Shown in pieces: positions 1 to 6,923 of a DNA stretch of 12,284 nt. This stretch comes from DATAYF01 sp036272735. Its GTDB lineage: Bacteria > Chloroflexota > Ktedonobacteria > Ktedonobacterales > Ktedonobacteraceae. The number at the start of each line of letters is the position of its first letter. The stretch's first letter is position 1. The stretch is from assembly GCA_036272735.1 (NCBI GenBank), contig DATAYF010000404.1:1-12284 (forward strand). The letters are read 5' to 3'. The translations under genes were made by a program, and so were the position numbers. The notes beneath the pieces are model-generated. The model ran no database searches. It was not told where the DNA came from and saw only the letters and a list, made by a program, of their open reading frames with translations.

Positions 1-289
1 GCACGATAGCAAACAGCGCGGGACCGATGCCCCATACGAGGGCCATGAGAATAGAGATCAGGACAAATGGGGCACCAACGAATATTGGTACCGAGGGAAA
101 ATACTGGTCAATCCTGTCCACCAGCAGCAAGGCACCAATGATGAGTACGCTGGCGATATAGCCGAACCAGGAAGTACGCCACCAGGGAGGGGGCATCGTC
201 GAAATTTGAGGCAGGTTGCTCATGTGCTTCACGCTTCTATAAAGCAGCCCTCTTCGCTGAGGATGCTGACTGTTCATGCCTGTTTGCAT
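1..289 (-). CDS. Partial membrane protein, DUF4118/KdpD-like sensor kinase N-terminus
   Basis: This reading frame stays open to the left edge, so only the N-terminal 96 residues are visible. After a polar segment containing PPPWW come two clear hydrophobic helices (GYIASVLIIGALLLV and VLISILMALVWGIGPALFAIV) separated by a short loop with FPSVPIFVGAPF. This pattern resembles the four-helix DUF4118 sensor module at the front of many Chloroflexota histidine kinases. The kinase part lies outside the window, so the kinase call is an inference. I chose the start at 289 because AGGA (complement of 296-299) lies six bases upstream and an in-frame stop lies just beyond. An ATG at 223 is an alternative, where the conserved-looking part begins, but it has a poor ribosome-binding site. 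The gene is divergent from the glycosylase at 554. Confidence 0.6.
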   Translation of the reverse strand, partial: MQTGMNSQHPQRRGLLYRSVKHMSNLPQISTMPPPWWRTSWFGYIASVLIIGALLLVDRIDQYFPSVPIFVGAPFVLISILMALVWGIGPALFAIV

Positions 290-418
290 ACGTGTTCCTG
301 ACTATCTAATCTTCTTACTGCTCTACTTGCTGATTTCCGTGTTTTGTAAGTAAAAAAACGTAACCCATTCACTAAAAGTACGCTTAGGAGTTCGGCGACG
401 TTTCACCCATGAGGAACC

Positions 419-433
419 TTGTTTGCGAAACAA
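419..433. promoter_or_regulatory. Palindrome upstream of the glycosylase promoter, possible operator
   Basis: TTGTTT-GCG-AAACAA is a perfect 6-bp inverted repeat with a 3-base centre. It lies about 37 bases upstream of the -35 box of the glycosylase promoter, in the divergent gap between the two first genes. It could be an activator or repressor site. No known operator consensus was matched. Apart from this site and the promoter, nothing else was recognised in 290-553. Confidence 0.3.
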
Positions 434-469
434 TGGGATGGAGCAGTCACAACCTTTGTGAAAATATAC

Positions 470-498
470 TGGACAAATGTTCTTTTCCGTTCTATACT
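470..498 (+). promoter_or_regulatory. Sigma-70-type promoter of the DNA glycosylase
   Basis: A -35 box TGGACA (470-475) and a -10 box TATACT (493-498) are separated by exactly 17 bases. Each box matches five of six consensus positions. The predicted transcript would begin near 505 and have a 5' leader of about 50 bases before the ATG at 554. A ribosome-binding site GAGGAA lies directly upstream of that ATG. Confidence 0.6.
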
Positions 499-553
499 AC
501 CAGCACAGCTTGGCATGCAGTAGTGTTTATACAGGAAAGAATGACGAGGAACC

Positions 554-1213
554 ATGCAGACTTCATTTGTTGACGTTGTCACTACCGCGACGGCGTATTT
601 AGGTGACATTGATCCCATTATGCGTGCTACTATTGAGCGTGTGGGTCTGTGCACGCTCCAACCCGATCCAGATATCTTCGATGCTCTAGTCGATGCCATC
701 ATCTCACAACAAATTTCCGTCAAAGCTGCTGATGCCATCATGGCACGGGTGCGCGCGGCACTACCTGAAGGCAAGGTGACGCCAGAAACCTTGCGGCCCC
801 TGGACTTTGATCGGCTGCGCGCGTTGGGACTGTCGACCCCCAAAGCGCGCTATATCCGCAACTTGATCGAGCATATTTCTTCTGAACAGTTGCAACTAGA
901 GCACCTGGAGGAATTAGAGGATGAAGAGATTATCACTCAGCTCACCGCTGTGAAGGGTATTGGTCGCTGGACCGCCGAGATGACGTTGATATTTACCTTT
1001 GGTCGTGCTGATGTGTTGCCCGTGGACGATCTCGGTTTTCTTGAAGGGATGCGCGTGGCCTATCAACTTCCAGAGCGACCAACAAAGCAGGAAGCGCGCG
1101 AGCGCGGCGAGCTATGGCGCCCGTATCGCACATTTGCGACGTGGTACCTGTGGGCATTCCGTCGCCTCGCGACGAATAACGAACGTACGCGTACGCGCAT
1201 CGTCTCGTTATAA
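554..1213 (+). CDS. AlkA-type DNA-3-methyladenine glycosylase II
   Basis: The product is a 219-residue base-excision-repair enzyme of the HhH-GPD superfamily, expected to remove alkylated purines such as 3-methyladenine from DNA and leave an abasic site. Residues 50-60 (ISQQISVKAAD) match the conserved SQQ-x-S-x-KAA stretch. Residues 133-142 (VKGIGRWTAE) form the helix-hairpin-helix DNA-binding motif. The LPVDD stretch (155-159) places the catalytic aspartate at D159. The length fits the short AlkA/Mag class that lacks the extra N-terminal domain of E. coli AlkA. The start is supported by GAGGAA about five bases upstream and by the promoter at 470-498. It is monocistronic: the next gene is convergent and begins 29 bases after the stop. 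No strong terminator hairpin was seen in that gap. Confidence 0.93.
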   Translation: MQTSFVDVVTTATAYLGDIDPIMRATIERVGLCTLQPDPDIFDALVDAIISQQISVKAADAIMARVRAALPEGKVTPETLRPLDFDRLRALGLSTPKARYIRNLIEHISSEQLQLEHLEELEDEEIITQLTAVKGIGRWTAEMTLIFTFGRADVLPVDDLGFLEGMRVAYQLPERPTKQEARERGELWRPYRTFATWYLWAFRRLATNNERTRTRIVSL

Positions 1214-1242
1214 ATTTGCTATTACAACCATACAGCTCAGTA

Positions 1243-1980
1243 TTATACAGTATCTTCTAACCCTGCTACTAGGATAGCTTGAACACTTTCTATCAAGGTA
1301 ATCTCGTTAGCAATGGATGTATATTGACCGCCTCCCATTTCTGCAATCAACGCAAAGCTTTTGCGCATAAATGGATCGTCGCCGATGCCCAAACACAGCA
1401 CGGTAATACCTCTTTGACGTGCCTCATGGACTGTACTTCTTATAGTACCACGTGTCTTTTCACAAGGGCAGCCTTCGGGGTAATTGTCTCCTGGACGACC
1501 GAAGCCATGAGGTGCTGAATCGCCAACCAGGACAATAATCTTACGTGCATCGCTACGCCAGTGCATGTGTGGATTGTTACAGGCATGGTATAGTCCGTCT
1601 GCCACGGCCTCTGGCCCATCTCCGCCTCCGCCATGTGCTCGTGCCTGTTCGAGTGCTTGTTGCAAATCGTCTATGCTTTCCGAGAATGGATAGCATTCGA
1701 TATGTTGCTGATCAAAAGTTGCCTGGCTATGGGGAGGGTGGTCGCGATAGAGAACCAGGCTGTAAGCTACATTGGGCTTGAGTGCCAGGTGGTATATTCT
1801 TTGTGCGAAGCCTTGTAGTGCAGAACGGGTTGCTTTGATATAATGCCCCATACTTCCGGTCGCATCCATAACGAAGCAGAGGTCTAACAGCTTGCGGTGA
1901 ACCAGCATGAGGGCATTGCCACAGTTCCGGCAGTAATACGCTTGTGCACGATTTAAGGTTTGGCAAACTGGGCAAAGCAT
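1243..1980 (-). CDS. Zinc-ribbon and von Willebrand factor A domain protein
   Basis: This 245-residue protein begins with a small zinc ribbon (C3-x2-C6 and C17-x2-C20), directly followed by a vWA domain. The metal-ion-dependent adhesion site is recognisable: DATGSMG at 39-45 is a D-x-T-x-S version of the usual D-x-S-x-S, with a Gly-rich GGGGDGPEA at 117-125 and the later aspartate in GDSAPHG (153-159). The fold is Rossmann-like and normally binds a protein partner through a divalent metal. There is no signal peptide or membrane helix, so it is probably cytoplasmic. The domain resembles vWA proteins associated with alpha-kinases or tellurite-type stress clusters, but no such partner lies nearby and its role is unknown. 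The start is supported by GGGAG about ten bases upstream. It is divergent from the thioredoxin-domain gene. Confidence 0.85.
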   Translation of the reverse strand: MLCPVCQTLNRAQAYYCRNCGNALMLVHRKLLDLCFVMDATGSMGHYIKATRSALQGFAQRIYHLALKPNVAYSLVLYRDHPPHSQATFDQQHIECYPFSESIDDLQQALEQARAHGGGGDGPEAVADGLYHACNNPHMHWRSDARKIIVLVGDSAPHGFGRPGDNYPEGCPCEKTRGTIRSTVHEARQRGITVLCLGIGDDPFMRKSFALIAEMGGGQYTSIANEITLIESVQAILVAGLEDTV

Positions 1981-2092
1981 AGCTTAAACTCCCTTCATCT
2001 CGCCGGTTCAGCAGGTTTTGATCTTTTATGAAATAATATAACATTTTAGCAGGTAAAGCCATCGCATTGCCGGAGTGGCCTGCAAAGGTTTC

Positions 2093-2120
2093 TTGCTTTG
2101 TCGGCATGATGTCGTACAAT
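2093..2120 (+). promoter_or_regulatory. Candidate promoter of the DUF255 gene
   Basis: TTGCTT (2093-2098) and TACAAT (2115-2120) are separated by 16 bases and lie 43 bases upstream of the ATG at 2164. The -10 box is good and the -35 box is moderate. The same 183-base divergent gap must also hold the vWA gene promoter, for which I saw only an AT-rich stretch near 2030-2046. Confidence 0.4.
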
Positions 2121-2163
2121 GCGTGGAGATGGCTGAAGTGCGTTTCATTCTGGAGAGAAGATA

Positions 2164-4290
2164 ATGGCAGAAATAACTGATGAACATACCCATACCAATC
2201 GTCTGATCCATGAGACGAGCCCCTACCTGTTGCAGCACGCGCACAACCCGGTTGACTGGTTCCCGTGGGGGACCGAGGCACTGGAAAAGGCGCGACGCGA
2301 GAATAAGCCGATCCTGTTGAGCATTGGCTACTCGGCGTGCCACTGGTGCCATGTGATGGAGCGCGAGTCCTTCGAGAATGAGGTGATTGCCGCGCTGATG
2401 AATCAGCATTTTGTATCGATTAAGGTTGATCGCGAGGAGCGTCCCGACCTGGATAGCATCTATATGCAGGCAGTGCAGGCTATGACGCAACAAGGCGGTT
2501 GGCCGATGACGATGTTTTTGACGCCGGAGGGCAAACCGTTCTTTGGCGGAACCTACTTTCCACCGGCTGATCGTCGCTACGGTAGCCAGACTATGCCAGG
2601 TTTTCCAAGTGTCCTGTCGAGTGTGGCACAGACGTTTGCGACGCGGCGTAAAGAGGTGGAGGAGCAGGCCCAGCAGGTTGCGGCATACCTCGCGCAAAAT
2701 AGCGGCGTGCCGTTGCGTGGACGTGGTGTGCAACCCGGTGGCGACCTGCTGCTGACGATGTTAGACGAGGTTGACAAAGCGTTGCAAGCCACGTTCGATG
2801 CGCAAAATGGTGGTTTTGGAGGTGCTCCAAAGTTTCCTAACACAATGGCGCTGGAACTGTTATTGCGCATATACTTGCACCGGCAGGCGGGCGAGATGCC
2901 TGCAAATGGCAAGTCCGAGCAGGATCTGGCGATGGTGGAAACTAGCTTGCAGAAGATGGCATATGGTGGCATCTATGACCAGCTCGGCGGCGGCTTCCAT
3001 CGCTACGCGGTCGATAACATCTGGTTGGTGCCGCACTTTGAGAAAATGCTTTACGATAACGCGCTCTTGATCCGCGTCTACCTGCATGCTTACCTGGTAA
3101 CGCAGAAGCCCCTGTATCGGCGCATTATTGAAGAGACGCTCGATTACGTGACGCGTGAGATGACCTCGCCAGAAGGAGGGTTTTACTCGACACAAGACGC
3201 GGATAGCGAAGGGGAAGAAGGCAAGTTTTTCACGTGGACGCCTGCGGAGATCGAGCAGGTGCTGTCGCCGGATGATGCACAACTGGTCATGCAATATTAC
3301 GGGGTCACGCCAGGGGGAAATTTTGAGGGCAAAAATATCCTGCACGTAGTTACCGAGGTGCAGCAATTGGCCGAAACGAGTACATCAAGCGTAGAAGAGG
3401 TCGAGGCGGCGTTGCAACGTAGCAAGGCAGCATTGTTCATGTTCAGAGAGCAGCGAGTGAAGCCGGGGCGGGACGAAAAGATTCTGACGGCCTGGAATGG
3501 TCTGATGTTGCGCAGTTTCGCCGAGGCGGCACGGCATCTCGGACGGAGCGATTATCTGGACGTGGCGCGCCGTAATGCCGAGTTTCTGTTGCGTGAGTTG
3601 CGGGAGGATGGGCGTTTGCTGAGGACGTACAAAGATGGGCAAGCCAGGTTGCGTGGCTATCTCGAAGATTACGCGAGCCTGGCCGATGGTTTACTGGCGT
3701 TATACGAGGCGAGCTTCGAAGTGCGCTGGTTCGAGGAGGCGCGGAGGCTGATGGAGCAGGCGATAGCGCTGTTTGCTGATGACGCGAACGGCGGCTTCTT
3801 TGACACGGGAACGGACCACGAAGCCTTGATCAATCGACCCAAAGATATCATGGATAACGCGACTCCAGCGGGCAATAGCGTTGCCGTAGACGTGCTATTG
3901 CGGCTGGCTGCGCTGAGTGGGGAGCAGCGCTATCGACAGCGAGCAGACGAGTACTTGCGAGGTCTGGCTGATCTGATGGTTCAGCATCCGCAAGCCTTTG
4001 GACACGCGTTAGGGGCGCTAGACCTGGCAATTGCAGGCAGCAAAGAGGTCGCGATTATGGGAGTGCCAGAGGCGGCAGATACGCGAGCGCTGCTGACGGA
4101 GGTGAACCGGCGCTATCGACCGAACAGCGTGGTCGCGTACAGTGCGCCGGAGGATCAAGCAACAATACAGGCTATCGCTTTGTTAGCAGCTCGGCCTTTG
4201 AAAGATGGACGCGCCACGGCCTACGTGTGCCAGAACTTTGCGTGCCAGGCACCGGTAAACACGCCGGAGGAGCTGACGCGGCAACTGTAG
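2164..4290 (+). CDS. DUF255/YyaL-type thioredoxin-domain protein
   Basis: The 708-residue product matches the widespread YyaL / spermatogenesis-associated protein 20 family in length and layout. The N-terminal thioredoxin-like domain (about 10-170) starts with the family hallmark around NPVDWFPWG and carries a redox-type C59-H-W-C62 motif inside SACHWCHVMERESF, followed by KVDREERPDLD and GGWPMTMFLTPEGKPFFGGTYFPP. The remaining region (about 190-690) is an alpha/alpha-barrel-like domain related to N-acylglucosamine 2-epimerases, with GGIYDQLGGGFHRYAVD and HFEKMLYDNALL. The physiological substrate of this family is not established. The protein has no signal peptide and is probably cytoplasmic. 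The start is supported by GGAGAG at 2152-2157. The gene ends 18 bases before the convergent stress-protein gene, and no terminator is visible between them. Confidence 0.95.
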   Translation: MAEITDEHTHTNRLIHETSPYLLQHAHNPVDWFPWGTEALEKARRENKPILLSIGYSACHWCHVMERESFENEVIAALMNQHFVSIKVDREERPDLDSIYMQAVQAMTQQGGWPMTMFLTPEGKPFFGGTYFPPADRRYGSQTMPGFPSVLSSVAQTFATRRKEVEEQAQQVAAYLAQNSGVPLRGRGVQPGGDLLLTMLDEVDKALQATFDAQNGGFGGAPKFPNTMALELLLRIYLHRQAGEMPANGKSEQDLAMVETSLQKMAYGGIYDQLGGGFHRYAVDNIWLVPHFEKMLYDNALLIRVYLHAYLVTQKPLYRRIIEETLDYVTREMTSPEGGFYSTQDADSEGEEGKFFTWTPAEIEQVLSPDDAQLVMQYYGVTPGGNFEGKNILHVVTEVQQLAETSTSSVEEVEAALQRSKAALFMFREQRVKPGRDEKILTAWNGLMLRSFAEAARHLGRSDYLDVARRNAEFLLRELREDGRLLRTYKDGQARLRGYLEDYASLADGLLALYEASFEVRWFEEARRLMEQAIALFADDANGGFFDTGTDHEALINRPKDIMDNATPAGNSVAVDVLLRLAALSGEQRYRQRADEYLRGLADLMVQHPQAFGHALGALDLAIAGSKEVAIMGVPEAADTRALLTEVNRRYRPNSVVAYSAPEDQATIQAIALLAARPLKDGRATAYVCQNFACQAPVNTPEELTRQL

Positions 4291-4308
4291 CGTATGAAAA
4301 GTGCATTG

Positions 4309-5034
4309 TCAGTCATTGACGTAACGGAGTTCGCCTTCAACATCATGACGACAGAGTACGCCGTCGTTTGCCAGGTGTTCGAGCGCCAGGGCAGCGGCGG
4401 CGATTTCTTTGCGTCCAGGATCGGGTTTACCTGGAAAAGTGAAGGTGTGGGCGGCACGCCTGGGAGTGAAGACGGAGAGTGAGCCTGGATTCTCTCGCAA
4501 GTAATCAGTGATTGCTCTTTGATACCAGGCCACAAGATCGACGGGAATCGACGCCTGCTGAGGAGGGGTTACGATCATAACCGGGCAAGGAGCAGCGCGT
4601 AAGATGGCGTGGGAGATGCTTCCGACGAGCAGGCGGCGCAGGCGTTGCGTGGGTGCATTGCCCCGACTCCCGACCACGATCAAGCGGGCATCGAATTCCT
4701 GTGCGGCTTTGAGCAACTCAGGGGCGGGGACGCCCGCGCGAATAAGGGTGCGCATCTGATCAGGCGGGAAGCCGTATTGTTGCGGGATCAGGCGTGATTT
4801 TTGCAACAGCTCTTCGGCTTGAGCGCGTTGCCAGGATGTTGGTGTGGCAGTGAAAGCTGCTGACCCCATATAGAAGCTGGGATGGGTAGAGACGACTTGT
4901 GGTATAGAGATGACGTTGAGAAGGACAAGCGTCACCTGTGGAGCGGCTTGCGAGAAGAACTCGCTAGCAGTGCGCAGCGTATATTGAGTGGTCTGGGAGA
5001 AATCCGAGTCCACACCCACCAAGATGTGCTCCAT
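4309..5034 (-). CDS. Universal stress protein (UspA family) with C-terminal extension
   Basis: Residues 1-156 form a UspA domain: it starts with MEHILVGVDSDFSQTT, has the ARLIVVGSRG strand and turn at 116-125, then GSISHAILRAAPCPVMIV at 138-155. The nucleotide loop keeps G122-x2-G125 and G138-S139, but 12 residues separate the glycines instead of the usual nine in ATP-binding members, so nucleotide binding is uncertain. Residues 160-241 form an extra segment beginning VDLVAWYQRAITDYLRENPG that I do not recognise and that is absent from single-domain UspA proteins. The protein is soluble and probably acts in stress adaptation, but the mechanism is not predictable. AGGAG (complement of 5040-5044) supports the start. 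It is the only gene of its transcription unit and converges on the DUF255 gene. Confidence 0.9.
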   Translation of the reverse strand: MEHILVGVDSDFSQTTQYTLRTASEFFSQAAPQVTLVLLNVISIPQVVSTHPSFYMGSAAFTATPTSWQRAQAEELLQKSRLIPQQYGFPPDQMRTLIRAGVPAPELLKAAQEFDARLIVVGSRGNAPTQRLRRLLVGSISHAILRAAPCPVMIVTPPQQASIPVDLVAWYQRAITDYLRENPGSLSVFTPRRAAHTFTFPGKPDPGRKEIAAAALALEHLANDGVLCRHDVEGELRYVND

Positions 5035-5048
5035 AATGTCTCCTATTG

Positions 5049-5076
5049 CAGTATCCTCTAACTTACAGTATCCTCT
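5049..5076. repeat. Tandem 11-base direct repeat upstream of the stress-protein gene
   Basis: CAGTATCCTCT occurs at 5049-5059 and again at 5066-5076, with a period of 17 bases. The first copy lies just upstream of the ribosome-binding site of the stress-protein gene. A near-identical stretch, CAGTATCTTCTAAC, occurs at 1248-1261 near the 3' end of the vWA gene. The spacing could suit a regulator that binds direct repeats, but the function is unknown. Confidence 0.4.
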
Positions 5077-5102
5077 GACGGATCAACGAAAGAGGGTGTT
5101 CC
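5077..5102 (-). promoter_or_regulatory. ECF-sigma-like promoter candidate for the stress-protein gene
   Basis: Read on the minus strand, GGAAC (complement of 5098-5102) is followed after 17 bases by CGTC (complement of 5077-5080). This resembles the GGAAC...CGTC pattern of extracytoplasmic-function sigma promoters. It lies 42 bases upstream of the start codon, and transcription would begin within the direct repeat. No convincing housekeeping promoter was seen for this gene. The pattern is short, so chance is possible. Confidence 0.3.
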
Positions 5103-5254
5103 GCATCGCTCCCCACCTACGAGGAGAATACACGACAAACCAGAAAAGGTCAAGGAATTGCACTAGGTTTAGCCGGATTACTCGTTGCAACATACATGAT
5201 CTATGCTATCAACAGCACGCTTACAGTATAGCTATTTTCAAGCAAGGAGGCAAG

Positions 5255-5308
5255 ATGGTAAGAAATGTGAGAGAGAAGGAATTCCTAAAGATAAAGCTCT
5301 GGCAGTAG
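5255..5308 (+). CDS. Possible 17-residue small ORF with perfect Shine-Dalgarno
   Basis: AAGGAGG (5244-5250) is followed four bases later by ATG and 17 codons encoding MVRNVREKEFLKIKLWQ, a lysine- and arginine-rich peptide that could form a basic helix. A weak promoter-like pair, TTGCAA (5185-5190) and TATCAA (5207-5212), lies upstream with a 16-base gap. The spacing between the ribosome site and the ATG is slightly short. It could be a leader peptide or a small protein, or nothing. It lies in the 457-base gap 5035-5491, which holds no longer credible gene. Confidence 0.25.
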   Translation: MVRNVREKEFLKIKLWQ

Positions 5309-5363
5309 GACTGTTCTAAAACGTGAATTTATGGTAGAGTTTGTACGTATAAAGAACCATGAG

Positions 5364-5375
5364 AAATAGCTATTT
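5364..5375. repeat. Perfect 12-base palindrome, partly repeated upstream
   Basis: AAATAGCTATTT is a perfect palindrome. Its core ATAGCTATTT is also present at 5228-5237, 138 bases upstream, flanking the small ORF candidate. It could be a paired operator for a dimeric regulator in the region upstream of the sigma factor gene. AT-rich palindromes of this size also arise by chance. Confidence 0.25.
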
Positions 5376-5447
5376 GATTGCCAGTACCGCCATGCGTCTA
5401 AGTAGTATATAGTGCAAAAGTATCGCGCCCATGCACGTAGGATTGTG

Positions 5448-5475
5448 CCCCCCTTTCAAGGTCCTTGACGGGGGG
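5448..5475 (+). promoter_or_regulatory. GC-capped hairpin in the leader of the sigma-factor gene
   Basis: CCCCCC (5448-5453) pairs with GGGGGG (5470-5475), enclosing the palindrome TCAAGG-T-CCTTGA (5456-5468) with only a 2x1-base internal loop. The structure ends 16 bases before the ATG at 5492 and just before the likely ribosome site GTAGG (5479-5483). It is not followed by a U-run, so it is unlikely to be a simple terminator. It may control translation of the sigma factor or be a protein-binding site in DNA. Confidence 0.5.
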
Positions 5476-5491
5476 AGAGTAGGAAAAATTT

Positions 5492-6193
5492 ATGGGGATC
5501 AATGTTGAAGCATCGCTTGTAGAAATGAGCTTGTCTAGCCTGAGCGAGCGCTGTATACAGGAGATGCGCAAATATCGCAGCAAGGAGCCAAGTGATGATC
5601 GTTACTGCCTGGAAGTACTCAGGCGGGCTGTCATCGGCAAGAATGATGCAGCGTGGGCGGTACTGCGACAGCAGTTTCATGAGAGCATCAGATTGTGGTT
5701 TGCGCGCCATCCTTATCGAGAGGCTGCCTTGCGCCATGAAACCAGCGAGCAGAGTTTTATTGATGATACCTTTCGCCGTTTTTGGCAGGCGGTTGGTGAT
5801 CAGGCGCTCCTATTTAGCTCGGCGGCTGGAGTATACAGCTATTTGCACATGTGTTTGAATTGCTCCATTATGGATACCTTGAGGGCGTATGCGCGTCCCA
5901 AAGAGGAGAGCCTATTCGATGGCAGTCGTCCTGATGAGCTTCTCCTAATGGAAGACGCCTATCACGAAGATGAGCTGTGGGAAGTAATGAAGAGCGTGTT
6001 GCCGGGCGAGAGGGAGCGGCGTGTCGCCTATTTGTTATTTCATTGTAACCTCAAGCCCAGAGAAATTGTGCGCTTTTGTGCGCGCGAATTCCAGAGCGAA
6101 GGTGAGATCTATCGTCTGAAACGCAATATCATGGAGCGAGTATCACGCAACAGTGATCGGATCAAATGGTGTTTAAGTAGCACCGGAAACTGA
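5492..6193 (+). CDS. Sigma-70-family RNA polymerase sigma factor, divergent ECF-like
   Basis: The 233-residue protein has the two-part layout of small sigma factors. Residues about 36-135 resemble region 2, with an LEVLRRAVIGKNDAAWAVLRQQF start and an FIDDTFRRFWQAV helix. Residues about 160-222 resemble region 4, with an HTH-like stretch HCNLKPREIVRFCAREF...EIYRLKRNIMERV. Its role would be to direct RNA polymerase to a special promoter set. The sequence is far from classic ECF groups and is of the type found in many copies in Ktedonobacteria, as I recall the family. No anti-sigma gene is adjacent; the small frame overlapping its stop does not look like one. Translation probably uses GTAGG eight bases before the ATG, just downstream of a strong hairpin. 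The next real gene is convergent. Confidence 0.75.
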   Translation: MGINVEASLVEMSLSSLSERCIQEMRKYRSKEPSDDRYCLEVLRRAVIGKNDAAWAVLRQQFHESIRLWFARHPYREAALRHETSEQSFIDDTFRRFWQAVGDQALLFSSAAGVYSYLHMCLNCSIMDTLRAYARPKEESLFDGSRPDELLLMEDAYHEDELWEVMKSVLPGERERRVAYLLFHCNLKPREIVRFCAREFQSEGEIYRLKRNIMERVSRNSDRIKWCLSSTGN

Positions 6194-6352
6194 TGGTAAT
6201 GACGTTATTCGCAAGACGCGAGAGTGTGGGTACAATCAAGAGAAAATGCCGTTGTTTTGCGCATGCAGAACGAATTGAACGAGTGGCGACAACGGCATCA
6301 CTTTTATCGTGCACGACCAGTCCGTTTAGATGCAAATTTAGGGGTGATCTGG

Positions 6353-6649
6353 CTAATAGCTGCGCCGACTTCCATTGAAAAATTGGAGTATTGCGACGAG
6401 TACGCAAGCCCCCAGGAAAGCCACAACTGTAGTGCCGATAAAGTGCAGCCGACCAAGGTTTAAAAAGTTGCCCAGGAATCCTCCAATGACGGCACCAATC
6501 AAGCCAACGATAATATTGCCAATACAGCCGTAACTCCGGCCACGAATAATCACGCTGGCGAAGAAGCCAGCAATGAGTCCGACGAGCAGCCAGGCGAGCA
6601 GATCTCCAGGCTGCAAACTCAATCCGTAATTGAATACCTCTACATGCAT
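6353..6649 (-). CDS. GlsB/YeaQ/YmgE-family small membrane protein (copy 1)
   Basis: The 98-residue protein has three membrane helices, at about 17-34, 42-60 and 69-90. The glycine-rich pattern WLLVGLIAGFFASVIIRG...GCIGNIIVGLIGAVIGGFLG is typical of the family formerly called transglycosylase-associated proteins, which are often induced by stress. The biochemical function of the family is unknown. It is a paralogue of the protein encoded at 6989-7297 on the same strand. The start is supported by GAAGG about five bases upstream. The short tail FNGSRRSY is presumably cytoplasmic. The gene converges on the sigma-factor gene, and the 159 bases between them hold no recognised element. Confidence 0.9.
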   Translation of the reverse strand: MHVEVFNYGLSLQPGDLLAWLLVGLIAGFFASVIIRGRSYGCIGNIIVGLIGAVIGGFLGNFLNLGRLHFIGTTVVAFLGACVLVAILQFFNGSRRSY

Positions 6650-6684
6650 ATGCGCCTTCTTTTTTTCTCCCTATCGAAATTACG

Positions 6685-6698
6685 TTATCTTTAGATAA
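6685..6698. promoter_or_regulatory. Palindrome upstream of GlsB copy 1, possible operator
   Basis: TTATCT-TT-AGATAA is a 6-bp inverted repeat about 35 bases upstream of the GlsB copy 1 start, where a promoter would be expected. A second palindrome, GCTCGT-AC-ACGAGC, lies at 6737-6750. Both are candidates for regulator binding. I could not identify confident -35 and -10 boxes here. The rest of 6650-6923 holds nothing I can call. Confidence 0.3.
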
Positions 6699-6923
6699 AG
6701 CACTATTGATATGTACGTAAAAGGTCGCTGGAAGTTGCTCGTACACGAGCTATTATGTGGATGAAAAAAGAACAATGCCGGGCAAATTTCACGACCGCTT
6801 TCAGTATACACAGAAGGGCGATGCGCACACGGGGCCGATTACGTGTAGAGGGCGAGAAAGCAAAGTAAGAGAAAGGAACTATACGATGTATTTGTATGGC
6901 TCTTTTCTTTCTTGCAGCAAATG

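Noticed and set aside
4988..5308. 106-codon plus-strand frame starting inside the stress-protein gene
   Set aside because: It begins antisense to that gene and has no recognisable protein. Only its last 18 codons, with their own ribosome site, were kept as a weak small-ORF candidate.
6193..6378. 61-codon frame whose ATG overlaps the sigma-factor stop (TGATG)
   Set aside because: The overlap suggests coupling and an anti-sigma factor, but the residues are Cys/Arg-rich, have no membrane helix or anti-sigma motif, and the frame runs antisense into a GlsB gene.
6162..6746. 194-codon minus-strand frame over GlsB copy 1
   Set aside because: Another minus-strand frame encodes the clear GlsB protein; this one is a shadow rich in Arg, Trp and Cys.
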